Positions 1-9,206 of a DNA stretch of 64,000 nucleotides are shown piece after piece. Under the pieces are notes generated by a model that was given only the letters and a program-made list of their open reading frames with translations, did no database searches and had not been told where the DNA came from. The stretch is from Actinomycetospora chiangmaiensis DSM 45062 (GTDB lineage Bacteria; Actinomycetota; Actinomycetes; Mycobacteriales; Pseudonocardiaceae): the NCBI RefSeq assembly GCF_000379625.1, contig NZ_KB903218.1, forward strand, positions 310,001 through 374,000, read 5' to 3'. Position numbers and translations under genes: made by a program. Numbering within the stretch: position 1 is the stretch's first letter; each line of letters begins with the position of its first letter.

Positions 1-1247
1 ACCGCGGCGAGGCGGCGCGCCACGACGTCCCACGACTTCAGCCGGTCGGACAGGCTGATCGTCGCGTAGTCGTGGCCGAGCGGGGCGCCGATCCGGGCGG
101 CCACGGCGTGCGCCGCGGTGACGCCCGGAAGCACGCGGACCTCGACGTCGGGGTAGTCCTCCGCCGCCACCTCGACGACGGCCGACGCCATCGCGAAGAC
201 CCCCGGGTCCCCCGAGGAGACGACCGCGACCCGTCGTCCGGAACGGGCGAGATCCAGCGCGAAGGCGGCCCGTTCGGACTCGACCTTGTTGTCCGACCCG
301 TGGACCCGCTGGCGCGGGTTCACCGGCACGCGCGCGACGTAGGTGGTGTACCCAATGACGTCGTCCGCGGCCGCGAGCGCGCTGAACGCCTCGGGCGTCA
401 GCCGGTCGCGGCTGCCGGGGCCGAGGCCGACGACGGTGACGAGGCCGGTCGACGGTGTGGGTTCACTGCCACTGGGTGCACGCAGTGACGCGTTGCTTGC
501 ACCGGAGGTGCCGTCCGCCCGCGCCCGCTCCGTCGTCGCCACGTGCACCCGCGAGGGCACGATCCCGACGCTGAAGTACGGCACCGACGCCGGGTCCACG
601 TCCTCCAGCAGGCCCTGGCGTTCCTCGGCCTGGCTCGCCCGCTCGACGTAGCGGGCCTCGTCGGCGCGCCCGGCGACCCGCATCGCCGTGCGAACACCCG
701 TGAACGTGCGGCCGAGCTTCATCACGGCTGCCGCGTCGGTGTCGGCCAGCCGCCGCGCGAGCTCGTCGGGCGGGAGCGTGCCGGGGAGCACGGTGAGGAC
801 CTCGTCGCGCTCCACCAGGGGCGTCCCGAGCGTGGCGGCGGCGGCCGACACGCTGGTCACCCCGGGCACGACCTCGGCCGTATAGCGGTGCGCCAGCCGT
901 TTGTGCAGATGCATGTACGACCCGTAGAAGAACGGGTCGCCCTCGGAGAGCACCACCACGTCGCGGCCGGCGTCGAGGTGCGCGGCCAGGCGGGCGGCGG
1001 CCTCGGTGTAGAAGGCGTCGATCCGGCCCTGGTAGTCGTCGGTGTCCTCGGTGGTCACCGGGTAGGTCAGGGCCTCCTCGATCTGCGTGCCGAGGTACTG
1101 CGCCGCGATCCGCCGCGCGTTCGACCGCCCGTGCCGCGCGCAGTGGTAGGCGACGACGTCGGCGGCGCGGATCAGGTCGACCGCCTTCACCGTCATCAGC
1201 CCGGGATCGCCCGGGCCGACGCCGACGCCGAAGAGGCGGCCGGTCAT
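1..1247 (-). CDS. cobIJ: CobIJ: precorrin-2 C20-methyltransferase / precorrin-3B C17-methyltransferase fusion (3' end cut by window)
   Basis: Two SAM-dependent tetrapyrrole methylases of aerobic cobalamin synthesis in one chain. The start is ATG at 1247 (MTGRLFGVGVGPGDPG), which gives the glycine-rich CobI N-terminus; ATG overlaps the cobH stop by ATGA. Residues about 1-240 form the CobI half, with VVVLSEGDPFFYGSYMHL typical of the family. After a short acidic/serine linker the second methylase begins at TVVGLGPGSRDRLTPEA and continues with VVSSGDPGVFAMASAVVEV. The reading frame is still open at base 1, so the CobJ C-terminus is missing from the window. CobI-CobJ fusions are common in actinobacteria. 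It is the last visible gene of the cobG-cobH-cobIJ unit and cytoplasmic. Confidence 0.93.
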   Translation of the reverse strand, partial: MTGRLFGVGVGPGDPGLMTVKAVDLIRAADVVAYHCARHGRSNARRIAAQYLGTQIEEALTYPVTTEDTDDYQGRIDAFYTEAAARLAAHLDAGRDVVVLSEGDPFFYGSYMHLHKRLAHRYTAEVVPGVTSVSAAAATLGTPLVERDEVLTVLPGTLPPDELARRLADTDAAAVMKLGRTFTGVRTAMRVAGRADEARYVERASQAEERQGLLEDVDPASVPYFSVGIVPSRVHVATTERARADGTSGASNASLRAPSGSEPTPSTGLVTVVGLGPGSRDRLTPEAFSALAAADDVIGYTTYVARVPVNPRQRVHGSDNKVESERAAFALDLARSGRRVAVVSSGDPGVFAMASAVVEVAAEDYPDVEVRVLPGVTAAHAVAARIGAPLGHDYATISLSDRLKSWDVVARRLAA

Positions 1248-1963
1248 GCGCGTGCCCCCAGGGCCAGCGCGTTCACGGCACCGACGGTCATCGCCGACCC
1301 GCCGCGCCGTCCGTGCACCACCACGTGCTCCAGCCCGGACGGGTGCCCCGCCAGCGCGGCCTTCGACTCCATCGCGCCGACGAACCCGACGGGCAGCCCC
1401 AGCACGACGGCGGGTCGCGGCGCGCCGGCCTCGATCATCTCGAGCAGGCGGAACAGCGCGGTCGGGGCGTTGCCGATCGCGACGACGGCGCCCTCCAGCA
1501 GCGGCAGCCACAGGTCCAACGCGGCGGCGGAGCGCGTCGTGCCCAGGGCCGCGGCGCGCGCGGGCACGTCCGGGTCGTTCAGCGTGCACACCACGTCGTT
1601 GCCCGCCGGGAGGAACCGCCGCGTGATCCCCGAGGCGACCATCATCGCGTCGCAGAGCACCGGGGCGCCCGCCCGCAGCGCCGCGTGGGCGGCGGCGACC
1701 GCACCCGGCGTCACGGCGGTGTCCAGCCCGAGGTCGGTCATGCCGCAGGAGTGGATCATCCGGACGACGAGGTCGTGCGCGTCGGCCGGCAGGTGCCCCA
1801 GCTCGGCCTCGGACCGGATGATCGCGAACGAACGGCGGTAGATCTCGTCGCCGTCGACCACATACGCGGGGACCGCCCGGGAGTCCGGCTGACGGATCTC
1901 CCGTCGCTGCGCTCGCCCGGCCTGGATCACGCCCGCCACCGGGGCCACGTCGCCCGAGATCAT
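1244..1963 (-). CDS. cobH: Precorrin-8X methylmutase CobH
   Basis: Converts precorrin-8X to hydrogenobyrinic acid by a 1,5-methyl shift. The 239-residue product starts at ATG 1963 (MISGDVAPVAGVI). That start overlaps the cobG stop by 4 bp, so I prefer it to the longer open frame reaching 2197, whose extra N-terminus looks like shadow sequence. The family signature VRMIHSCGMTDL holds the histidine believed to be catalytic, and later segments (NAPTALFRLLEMI, GLPVGFVGAMESK) are conserved in the family. It lies between cobG and cobIJ with 4-bp overlaps on both sides, so translation is probably coupled. Confidence 0.95.
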   Translation of the reverse strand: MISGDVAPVAGVIQAGRAQRREIRQPDSRAVPAYVVDGDEIYRRSFAIIRSEAELGHLPADAHDLVVRMIHSCGMTDLGLDTAVTPGAVAAAHAALRAGAPVLCDAMMVASGITRRFLPAGNDVVCTLNDPDVPARAAALGTTRSAAALDLWLPLLEGAVVAIGNAPTALFRLLEMIEAGAPRPAVVLGLPVGFVGAMESKAALAGHPSGLEHVVVHGRRGGSAMTVGAVNALALGARA

Positions 1964-3198
1964 CCGTTCACCTTCCCCGAGCGCACGACCGTGCGGTACG
2001 TGCCGCTCGTCTCCACCGCTTCCACCACGGCGACCCTGCCACCCGGTGTCCCGCACGCCCGACCGCAGCCCACCCAGTGCGCCCGGACCTGCCCCCCGAC
2101 GTGCCCGGACGCCACCGCCGCCGCCAGGTCGCCCCGCACGTCGGTCAACGACTTCCGGCACCGCGGCGCCCCCACGCACGCCGAGATCCCCCGCCACGGC
2201 GACGCCGGGTCGGTCTCCACCAGCCCGCCCAGCCGCTCGACGGCATCGGCGGGGGCGTCGCGCAGGACCAGCGTGCGCCAGGGTGTCGCGCGCAGCGTCG
2301 CGCCCCGGTCCAGCAGCTCGAGCAGCGCCATCACCGTCGGCAGGTCGACCTCCCCGAGCCGGGGGAGCACCTCCAGCGTCGTCCCGTCCGCGCCCAGGCG
2401 GGTCGGGTCCGCCGGTCCGGGCTCCAGGGTCCCGACGCCGGGCGTGGTCGCCGCGCCCAGCGCGGCCAGGACGGCGGTGCGGGCCGCGTCGTCGAGCTCG
2501 CGCACCCGCCAGGCCGACCCGCGGTGGGCAGTGAACGCGTCGACGGCGGCGAGCGCGAGGGCGGCCGGGTCGGCGTGCCGGAGTCCGGTGTCGACGCCGT
2601 CGAGCAGGAGCGCCGCCCCGTCGTCGAGAAGACCTTCAGCGGGGTCGGCGGGGGTCGGCGGGCCCGCTGCGGGACCGTTGATCACCACCGTGACGTCGGC
2701 GCCCTGCCCGCTGACGTCCCCCACCCCCGGCGTGAGGGGAACCCTGGCGCCGAAAGAGCGCTCGGAACCTCCCCTCACGACACTCACGGTTCGGTCCTCG
2801 ATCGCGACGAGCAGCCGCCCGGGCACGTCCACCCGGCCCCGCAGCCCCGTCGCAACCGCGCCGGCGACCGGGTCGACCGCCGCCGAGCGGGGGGAGGCGA
2901 TGATGGAGCAGGGCACGTCGCGGCCTTGCAGGTCGACCAGCGCGTCCGGGCGGTCGTCACGGAGTGCGTCGGCGAGGTCGTCGGCGGTGGTTCCGGCGAG
3001 CCCGCGCACCTGCCACGATCCCCGGGAGGTCAGTTCGATCGGCGACCCCCCGGCCGCGGCCGCGCCCGCCAGCAGGCGGAGCTCGGTGGCGGTGGTGGCC
3101 CCGCCGACCGGTCGGAACCGGGCGAGCGCCCCGTCGGCGGCGTCGTGTCGGCGCCAGGCGCCGGGGCAGGCGTCGGGGCGCGAGCGGGTGCGGGGCAT
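1960..3198 (-). CDS. cobG: Precorrin-3B synthase CobG
   Basis: Oxygen-dependent ring-contraction enzyme of the aerobic B12 route, related to sulfite/nitrite reductases. The product is about 412 residues from ATG 3198 (MPRTRSRPDACPGAWRRH). A GTG at 3207 is an alternative but lies inside a TACTGT -10 box at 3206-3211 that would make the ATG leaderless. The C-terminal half carries the [4Fe-4S]/siroheme-type cysteine pattern SACVGAPRCRKSL followed by WVGCGRACGTPGG. It is the first gene of the minus-strand cob unit and is divergent from cobN. Confidence 0.92.
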   Translation of the reverse strand: MPRTRSRPDACPGAWRRHDAADGALARFRPVGGATTATELRLLAGAAAAGGSPIELTSRGSWQVRGLAGTTADDLADALRDDRPDALVDLQGRDVPCSIIASPRSAAVDPVAGAVATGLRGRVDVPGRLLVAIEDRTVSVVRGGSERSFGARVPLTPGVGDVSGQGADVTVVINGPAAGPPTPADPAEGLLDDGAALLLDGVDTGLRHADPAALALAAVDAFTAHRGSAWRVRELDDAARTAVLAALGAATTPGVGTLEPGPADPTRLGADGTTLEVLPRLGEVDLPTVMALLELLDRGATLRATPWRTLVLRDAPADAVERLGGLVETDPASPWRGISACVGAPRCRKSLTDVRGDLAAAVASGHVGGQVRAHWVGCGRACGTPGGRVAVVEAVETSGTYRTVVRSGKVNG

Positions 3199-3205
3199 CG
3201 GCCAC

Positions 3206-3211
3206 ACAGTA
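3206..3211 (-). promoter_or_regulatory. -10 box for leaderless cobG
   Basis: TACTGT on the minus strand lies seven bases before the cobG ATG (3198), the spacing expected for a leaderless actinobacterial transcript. The whole cobG/cobN divergent gap is only about 47 bp, too short for a cobalamin riboswitch. Confidence 0.5.
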
Positions 3212-3245
3212 CGGGCGCTGACACACGGTGTGCGCAGATGATGAG

Positions 3246-6200
3246 ATGTCGCGCGTGCTGCTCCTCCTCTCCACGTCCGACACCGACCTCCGCTCGGCCC
3301 GGGCCGGCAGCGAGGGGGCGGCCGACGAGGCCCTGACCTGGCGCTGGGCGAATCCGTCGCGGATCGACCCGGAGGCGGACCTGCCCGGCCTGCTCGACGG
3401 GGTCGACCTCGTCGTCGTGCGTCTGCTCGGGTCGCGGCAGTCGTGGGAGACCGGGCTCGACCTGCTGGCCGCGGGCCCGCGACCCGTCGTCGTGCTGGGC
3501 GGGGAGCAGGCGCCCGACGCGCAGCTGATGGCGTCGTCGACGGTCCCGATCGGTGTCGCGACCCAGGCGCACCTCTACCTCGCCCAGGGCGGCCCGGACA
3601 ACCTCCGCGAGCTCGCCGCGTTCCTCTCCGACACCGTGCTGCTCACCGGGCACGGGTTCGCGCCGCCGGCCGAGCTGCCGACCTGGGGTCGGCTGCCGGG
3701 GTGGACCGCCGACGATGTGGCGGAACTGCCACTGGGCGACAGCAACGACGCTTTGCTGGCACAGGAGAGGCCGAGGGTCGCCGTCGTCTACTACCGCGCC
3801 CACCACATGGCCGGGAACACCGCGTTCGTCGACGCGCTCTGCCACGCGGTGGTCGAGGCCGGGGGAGTGCCGGACCCCGTCTTCTGCTCCAGCCTGCGCA
3901 GCCCGGACGCCGAGCTGCTCGACGTCCTGGAGACCGCGGACGTGCTGGTCACGACGGTGCTCGCCGCCGGGGGCTCCAAGCCCGCGGCCGCGTCCGCCGG
4001 GGAGGACGACGAGTCGTGGGACACCGGTGCGCTCGCCGCGCTGGACGTCCCGATCCTGCAGGCGCTGTGCCTCACCCGGACCCGCGACGAGTGGCTCTCC
4101 GACGACGACGGCGTCAGCCCGCTCGACGCCGCCAACCAGGTCGCGGTCCCCGAGTTCGACGGCCGCATCATCACCGTCCCGTTCTCCTTCAAGGAGACCG
4201 ACGCCGACGGCCTGCCCGTCTACGTCGCCGACCCCGAGCGCGCCGCCCGCGTCGCCGGGCTCGCCGTCTCCCACGGCCGGCTGCGCCACCTGACCAACGC
4301 CGACAAGAAGGTCGCGCTCGTCCTCTCCGCCTACCCGACGAAGCACGCCCGCATCGGCAACGCGGTCGGCCTCGACACCCCGGCCTCCGTCGTCGCCCTG
4401 CTCCACGCCATGCGCGACGCCGGGTACCGGATCGGCGACGTGCCCGGCCTCGAGGAGCACGACGGCGACCTGCTCATCCGCGCCCTCATCGACGCCGGCG
4501 GCTACGACCAGGACTGGCTCACCGAGGAGCAGATGGCGGCCAACCCGGTCCGCATCGACGCCGACGAGTACACGGCGTGGTTCGAGACGCTGCCCGAGGA
4601 CTTCCGGGACGGCGTGACCGAGCACTGGGGCGCGGCCCCTGGCGAAATGTTCCTCGACGACGGCGCCATCGTCCTGGCGGCGATCCGGCGCGAGCACGTC
4701 GTCGTCATGATGCAGCCGCCGCGCGGCTTCGGGGAGAACCCGATCGCGATCTACCACGACCCCGACCTGCCGCCCTCGCACCACTACCTCGCCGCCTACC
4801 GCTGGCTGCAGAGCGGGTTCGGGGCCCACGCGATCGTCCACGTCGGCAAGCACGGGAACCTGGAGTGGCTGCCGGGCAAGACGGTCGCGTCGAGCGCCTC
4901 CTGCGCGCCCGACCCCATCCTCGGGAACCTGCCGCTGGTCTACCCGTTCCTCGTCAACGACCCGGGGGAGGGCACGCAGGCCAAGCGCCGTGCCCACGCC
5001 ACCCTCGTCGACCACCTGGTGCCGCCGATGGCGCGCGCCGAGTCCTACGGCGACCTCGCCCGTCTCGAGCAGCTGCTCGACGAGTACGCGTCGATCCAGG
5101 CGATGGACCCGGGCAAGATCGAGGCGATCCGCGGGCAGATCTGGCAGCTCATCCAGGCCGCCAAGCTGGACAGTGACCTGGGGGTGTCCGAGGCGCCGGA
5201 TGGTGAGCGCTTCGACGACTTCATCATGCATCTCGACGGCTGGCTCTGTGAGATCAAGGACGCGCAGATCCGCGACGGGCTGCACGTCCTCGGTCGGGCG
5301 CCGGCGGGCCAGGAGCGCGTCGACATGGTGCTCGCGGTGCTCCGGGCCCGGCAGATGTGGTCGGGGACGCAGGCGCTCCCGGGCCTGCGGGAGGCGCTGG
5401 GCCTCGACGAGTCCGCCGGTGCGGCGAGCCGCATCGACGTGGACCGGGCGGAGGAACTGGCCCACAGCCTCGTCGTCGGGATGGAGAAGCGGGACTGGCT
5501 TCCCGACGACGGGTCCGACGTCGTCCTCGAGGTGCTCGGCCGCCGGGACGAGACCGTCGAGCGGATCCTGCGGTTCGCCGCGACCGAGGTGGTCCCGCGG
5601 CTGGGCCGCACCACCGAGGAGATCGACGGGGTCCTGCACGCCCTCGACGGCGGGCACGTCGAGGCGGGACCGTCGGGTTCGCCGCTGCGCGGGCTGGTCA
5701 ACGTGCTGCCGACCGGCCGGAACTTCTACTCGATCGACCCGCGCGCGGTCCCGTCGCGGCTCGCGTGGGAGACCGGCCAGATGCTGGCCGACTCCCTGCT
5801 CGAGCGCTACCGCGCCGACCACGAGGGCGAGTGGCCCACCAGCGTCGGCCTGTCGCTCTGGGGCACGGCGGCGATGCGGACCAGCGGGGACGACGTCGCC
5901 GAGGCACTCGCGCTGATGGGCGTGCGGCCGGTGTGGGACGAGGCGTCACGCCGGGTCACGGGCCTGGAGGTCGTCGACGCCGCGGAGCTCGGCCGTCCCC
6001 GCGTCGACGTCGTGCTGCGCATCTCGGGGTTCTTCCGGGACGCCTTCCCGCACGTCGTGGCGACGATGGACGACGCGGTGCAGCTCGTCGCGGCCCTCGA
6101 CGAGCCCGACGAGGACAACTTCGTCGCCGCGCACGCCCGGGCGGACGCGGCGTCCGGGTCGAGCTGGCAGGCCGCGACGACCCGCATCTTCGGGTCGCCG

Positions 6201-6902
6201 CCCGGGGCGTACGGCGCCGGACTGCTGCAGGCCATGGACTCGCGGGACTGGCGCGGTGACGCCGACCTCGCCGCGATCTACACGACGTGGGGCGGGCACG
6301 CCTACGGCCGCGACCGGCACGGCGAGTCGGCCGTCGAGGAGATGAACGCGGCCTACCGGCGCATCGCGGTCGCGGCGAAGAACATCGACACCCGCGAGCA
6401 CGACATCGCCGACTCCGACGACTACTACCAGTACCACGGCGGCATGATCGCGACGGTCCGCGCGCTGACCGGGGCCGCGCCGGCCGCCTACGTCGGCGAC
6501 TCGACGCGGCCCGAGTCGGTGCGCACCCGGTCGCTGATCGAGGAGACCGCGCGGGTGTTCCGGTCCCGCGTGGTCAACCCGCGCTGGATGGCCGCGATGC
6601 GCCGGCACGGGTACAAGGGCGCCTTCGAGATGGCGGCGACCGTGGACTACCTGTTCGGCTGGGACGCGACGGCGGGCACGGTCAGCGACTGGATGTACGG
6701 GTCGCTCACCGAGAACTACGTCCTCGACCCGGAGAACCGGGCGTTCCTGCGCGACGCCAACCCGTGGGCGCTGCACGGCATGGCCGAGCGGCTCCTCGAG
6801 GCCGTGGACCGGGGACTCTGGGAGAACCCGGACCCGGCCCTCGTGGAGTCGCTGCGCGAGGCGTACCTCGAGGCGGAGGGTGACGCCGAGGGAGGTGCCT
6901 AG
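3246..6902 (+). CDS. cobN: Cobaltochelatase large subunit CobN
   Basis: Large (1218-residue) subunit of the ATP-dependent cobaltochelatase that inserts cobalt into hydrogenobyrinic acid a,c-diamide. The start is ATG 3246 (MSRVLLLLSTSDTDL); an upstream GTG at 3228 would add six residues. Conserved CobN/BchH blocks include ALVLSAYPTKHARIGNAVGLDTP, IVHVGKHGNLEWLPGK, YPFLVNDPGEGTQAKRR and a C-terminal GMIATVRALTG region. The partner AAA+ subunits are not in the window. It is transcribed divergently from cobG, and its stop is followed at once by a perfect hairpin (6906-6951). Confidence 0.96.
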   Translation: MSRVLLLLSTSDTDLRSARAGSEGAADEALTWRWANPSRIDPEADLPGLLDGVDLVVVRLLGSRQSWETGLDLLAAGPRPVVVLGGEQAPDAQLMASSTVPIGVATQAHLYLAQGGPDNLRELAAFLSDTVLLTGHGFAPPAELPTWGRLPGWTADDVAELPLGDSNDALLAQERPRVAVVYYRAHHMAGNTAFVDALCHAVVEAGGVPDPVFCSSLRSPDAELLDVLETADVLVTTVLAAGGSKPAAASAGEDDESWDTGALAALDVPILQALCLTRTRDEWLSDDDGVSPLDAANQVAVPEFDGRIITVPFSFKETDADGLPVYVADPERAARVAGLAVSHGRLRHLTNADKKVALVLSAYPTKHARIGNAVGLDTPASVVALLHAMRDAGYRIGDVPGLEEHDGDLLIRALIDAGGYDQDWLTEEQMAANPVRIDADEYTAWFETLPEDFRDGVTEHWGAAPGEMFLDDGAIVLAAIRREHVVVMMQPPRGFGENPIAIYHDPDLPPSHHYLAAYRWLQSGFGAHAIVHVGKHGNLEWLPGKTVASSASCAPDPILGNLPLVYPFLVNDPGEGTQAKRRAHATLVDHLVPPMARAESYGDLARLEQLLDEYASIQAMDPGKIEAIRGQIWQLIQAAKLDSDLGVSEAPDGERFDDFIMHLDGWLCEIKDAQIRDGLHVLGRAPAGQERVDMVLAVLRARQMWSGTQALPGLREALGLDESAGAASRIDVDRAEELAHSLVVGMEKRDWLPDDGSDVVLEVLGRRDETVERILRFAATEVVPRLGRTTEEIDGVLHALDGGHVEAGPSGSPLRGLVNVLPTGRNFYSIDPRAVPSRLAWETGQMLADSLLERYRADHEGEWPTSVGLSLWGTAAMRTSGDDVAEALALMGVRPVWDEASRRVTGLEVVDAAELGRPRVDVVLRISGFFRDAFPHVVATMDDAVQLVAALDEPDEDNFVAAHARADAASGSSWQAATTRIFGSPPGAYGAGLLQAMDSRDWRGDADLAAIYTTWGGHAYGRDRHGESAVEEMNAAYRRIAVAAKNIDTREHDIADSDDYYQYHGGMIATVRALTGAAPAAYVGDSTRPESVRTRSLIEETARVFRSRVVNPRWMAAMRRHGYKGAFEMAATVDYLFGWDATAGTVSDWMYGSLTENYVLDPENRAFLRDANPWALHGMAERLLEAVDRGLWENPDPALVESLREAYLEAEGDAEGGA

Positions 6903-6905
6903 CGG

Positions 6906-6951
6906 CCTGTGAGTACTTTTCCGCGCTCTGACACGGAAAAGTACTCACAGG
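6906..6951. terminator. Perfect 18-bp inverted repeat, bidirectional terminator between convergent genes
   Basis: Left arm CCTGTGAGTACTTTTCCG (6906-6923), 10-base loop, exactly complementary right arm (6934-6951). It lies 4 bases past the cobN stop and 3 bases past the stop of the convergent beta-helix gene. Its outer-stem motif GTGAGTACT recurs as GTGAGCACT in the hairpins at 47.02 and 47.9 kb. Confidence 0.85.
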
Positions 6952-6954
6952 TGA

Positions 6955-8181
6955 TCACCTTCCGGGGATGCACAACCCGGTCGGCGTGGCCGTCTGCCCG
7001 ACGTTCCGGGTCCACGTGTTCGCCGTCCCCAGCGTGCCCGTGCCGGTCGAGGCGTCGGCGCAGTCCTTCCCCGTGCTGCCGATCGCGACGTTCCGCGTGA
7101 ACACCATCCCCGACGACGAGGCCGCGGCCGCGAGGCCGTTCCCGCCGGCGGACTGCACGACGTTGCCGACGACGGTGCCGGTGCCCGCGTTCACCGTGAT
7201 GCCGTTGCCGGACCGCCCGCGGATCGTGTTGGTGTCGACCAGGAGGTTCGTGCTCGGCGCGGCCCCGAACGCCGCGTTCGAGGACAGCCCGGTGCCGGTC
7301 CCGCCGGTGAGGACGTTCCGGCTCACCGTGAGCCGGTCGGTGTTCCCGACGATGTAGACCCCGGTCCCGGCGACCGCGGCCGGAGACTTCGTCGCGATGT
7401 TCCGCGTCACCAGCGCCCCGTCCGCGTTGTTGATGACCGCGAGGTTGCCGTCGTCGACGCTGCGGTTGTCGCGGACGACGAGGCCGAGCGAGCGGTTCGA
7501 CCCGTCGCCGATGGAGTTCACGGCCGCGCTGACGTGCCCGGTGAACAGGTTGTCGGAGATCGTCAGGTCGTTGCCCGGCCCGGAGGTGATCAGGACCCCG
7601 GCACCGCCCTCGGGGTCGGGCACGGCGTTGTTGGCGACGAACCGGTTCCGCGCGATCGTCGACGGTGCCGGGCCGCGTGCATTGACGTTCATGCCGTTCG
7701 CGTTGCCGGCGATCACGTTGTCGACGAAGGAGAAGCCCGCCCCGCGCGCGAAGGCATCGATGCCGTTGCCGGCATTGCCGGTGAGCGTGAACCCGTCGAT
7801 CACCACGCCGTCCACCGCGCCCACCTCGAAGGCCGCACCCGTCGACCCGGTCACCACGGACTCGTCGGCCGGGTTCGTGCGCCCGGCCCGGGCGTCGCGG
7901 CCGTACTGCGCGCCGAGCAGCCGCACGGGCTTGTCGACGGTCACGCGCTCCCGGTAGGTCCCGGCACACACGAAGATCGTGGCGCCCGGCGCCGCCGCGT
8001 CCACCGCGGCCTGGATCGTCGTCGCCGTGGCCGGGCAGCGGGCCGTCCGGACACCCACCACCGTCGCCCCCGCCGGCGCCGGAGCCGGGGTGGCGGCGCT
8101 CGCCGGCCCGGTCGTCGTCAACGCGCAGACGACCGCCGTCGCCCCCGCCAGCATCGTCGTCCTGACCCGTCCCACCCGCAT
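6955..8181 (-). CDS. Secreted right-handed beta-helix (NosD/pectate-lyase-fold) repeat protein
   Basis: 408-residue exported protein from ATG 8181 (MRVGRVRTTMLAGATAV); a GTG at 8199 would add six residues. The N-terminus is a Sec signal peptide: basic start, hydrophobic core, TGPASAA cleavage region. After TTIQAAVDAAAPGATIFVCAGTYRERV comes a long series of repeats of the N-x-I/V-x-G-N type (DNVIAGNANGMNV, DNLFTGHVSAAVN, RNVLTGGTGTGLS). These are the coils of a parallel beta-helix, as in NosD/PbH1 proteins. C-terminal cysteines could form a disulfide. Substrate is unknown; a surface carbohydrate-binding or -modifying role is inference from the fold. Confidence 0.8.
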   Translation of the reverse strand: MRVGRVRTTMLAGATAVVCALTTTGPASAATPAPAPAGATVVGVRTARCPATATTIQAAVDAAAPGATIFVCAGTYRERVTVDKPVRLLGAQYGRDARAGRTNPADESVVTGSTGAAFEVGAVDGVVIDGFTLTGNAGNGIDAFARGAGFSFVDNVIAGNANGMNVNARGPAPSTIARNRFVANNAVPDPEGGAGVLITSGPGNDLTISDNLFTGHVSAAVNSIGDGSNRSLGLVVRDNRSVDDGNLAVINNADGALVTRNIATKSPAAVAGTGVYIVGNTDRLTVSRNVLTGGTGTGLSSNAAFGAAPSTNLLVDTNTIRGRSGNGITVNAGTGTVVGNVVQSAGGNGLAAAASSSGMVFTRNVAIGSTGKDCADASTGTGTLGTANTWTRNVGQTATPTGLCIPGR

Positions 8182-8297
8182 CGTCGCCCCCCGCGCCACG
8201 CGTCGCGACCCGGCCGGGTCGCGGCGTGGAGTCTGCTCGTGACGACACGCCGCTCGCGCCTACACGATGGGATGACGTCCGCGTGGCGGGGAGTGGG

Positions 8298-9131
8298 TCA
8301 GCGGCGTGTCGCGCACACCCCGTAGTAGCCGACGGGCTCGGCGCCGGTGGCGACCGGCCAGTCGACGACGTCGACGACCCCCGGTGGGAGGATCTCCCAG
8401 GCACCGAGGATGCGGGTGACCTCGCGGCGGCGGCGCAGCCGCAGCGGGGCGACGGCGGCCTCGATGACCACCGGCACCTCGTCGGCCTCGGCGCCGTCGA
8501 GCAGGTCGGGGTGGGGCACGCTCAGCGCCAGCAGGCTGCCGGGCGCCAGGGCCTCGCGGTAGCGCTCGAGGACCGCGGCGAGGTCGTCCGCGTCGCTGTC
8601 GGCGATCCACTGCAGGACCGCGTTGCAGACGAGGGTGACGGGGCGGTCCAGGTCGACGAGCCCGGTGTCCAGGACCTCGTCGAGCACCCGGGAGGCGTCC
8701 CGGAGGTCGGCGCGGACGGCCGCGGTCCGGTCGGACTCCCGCGGCCCCTCGAGCAGCTCGCAGGCGTGGGCGATCGCGACGGGGTCGACGTCGACGTAGA
8801 CGACTGTCGCGCTCCCGAGACCGACGAGGGAGTGGAGGCCGCCGGGCGAGGGGATGCCGGAGCCGAGGTCGACGAACTGGTCGCAGCCCCGGTCGAGGGC
8901 GGTCCGCACCGCCCGGCCGACGAAGGCGCGGGAGGCCCGGAACCGGTCACCGACACCGGGGTCCATCGCGAGCAGCGTCTGGACGGCGGCGCGGTCGGCG
9001 GCGAAGTTGGCGCCGCCCCCGACGAGGTAGTTGGTCGCCCGCGCGAGGTTCGGTCGTCCCAGGGCCGTCGGGTCGGTCGACTCGACGTCGTCCAGGATCC
9101 GCTCCATCACGCTCCCCGTCACCGCTGTCAT
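8298..9131 (-). CDS. SAM-dependent methyltransferase, DUF574 family
   Basis: 277 residues from ATG 9131. The order of motifs matches the actinobacterial DUF574 (Methyltransf_19) family: RPNLARATNYLVGGGANFAADR near the N-terminus, then the SAM-binding loop FVDLGSGIPSPGGLHSL, the acidic VVYVDVDPVAIAHA and a C-terminal VGYYGVCA. These proteins are numerous in actinobacteria and mostly of unknown substrate; many sit near regulatory or secondary-metabolite genes. It is followed on the same strand by the beta-helix gene after a gap of about 115 bp and preceded by the MerR gene. Confidence 0.88.
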   Translation of the reverse strand: MTAVTGSVMERILDDVESTDPTALGRPNLARATNYLVGGGANFAADRAAVQTLLAMDPGVGDRFRASRAFVGRAVRTALDRGCDQFVDLGSGIPSPGGLHSLVGLGSATVVYVDVDPVAIAHACELLEGPRESDRTAAVRADLRDASRVLDEVLDTGLVDLDRPVTLVCNAVLQWIADSDADDLAAVLERYREALAPGSLLALSVPHPDLLDGAEADEVPVVIEAAVAPLRLRRRREVTRILGAWEILPPGVVDVVDWPVATGAEPVGYYGVCATRR

Positions 9132-9206
9132 GGTTGGCTCATCGTCCTACGCCGTTCAGGTGTAACACGAACGCCATCCGGACGAGTGTCGGGCGATGGG
9201 CGCGGA

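Noticed and set aside
3030-5822. 930-codon minus-strand frame opposite cobN
   Set aside because: No recognisable domain; cobN on the other strand is complete.
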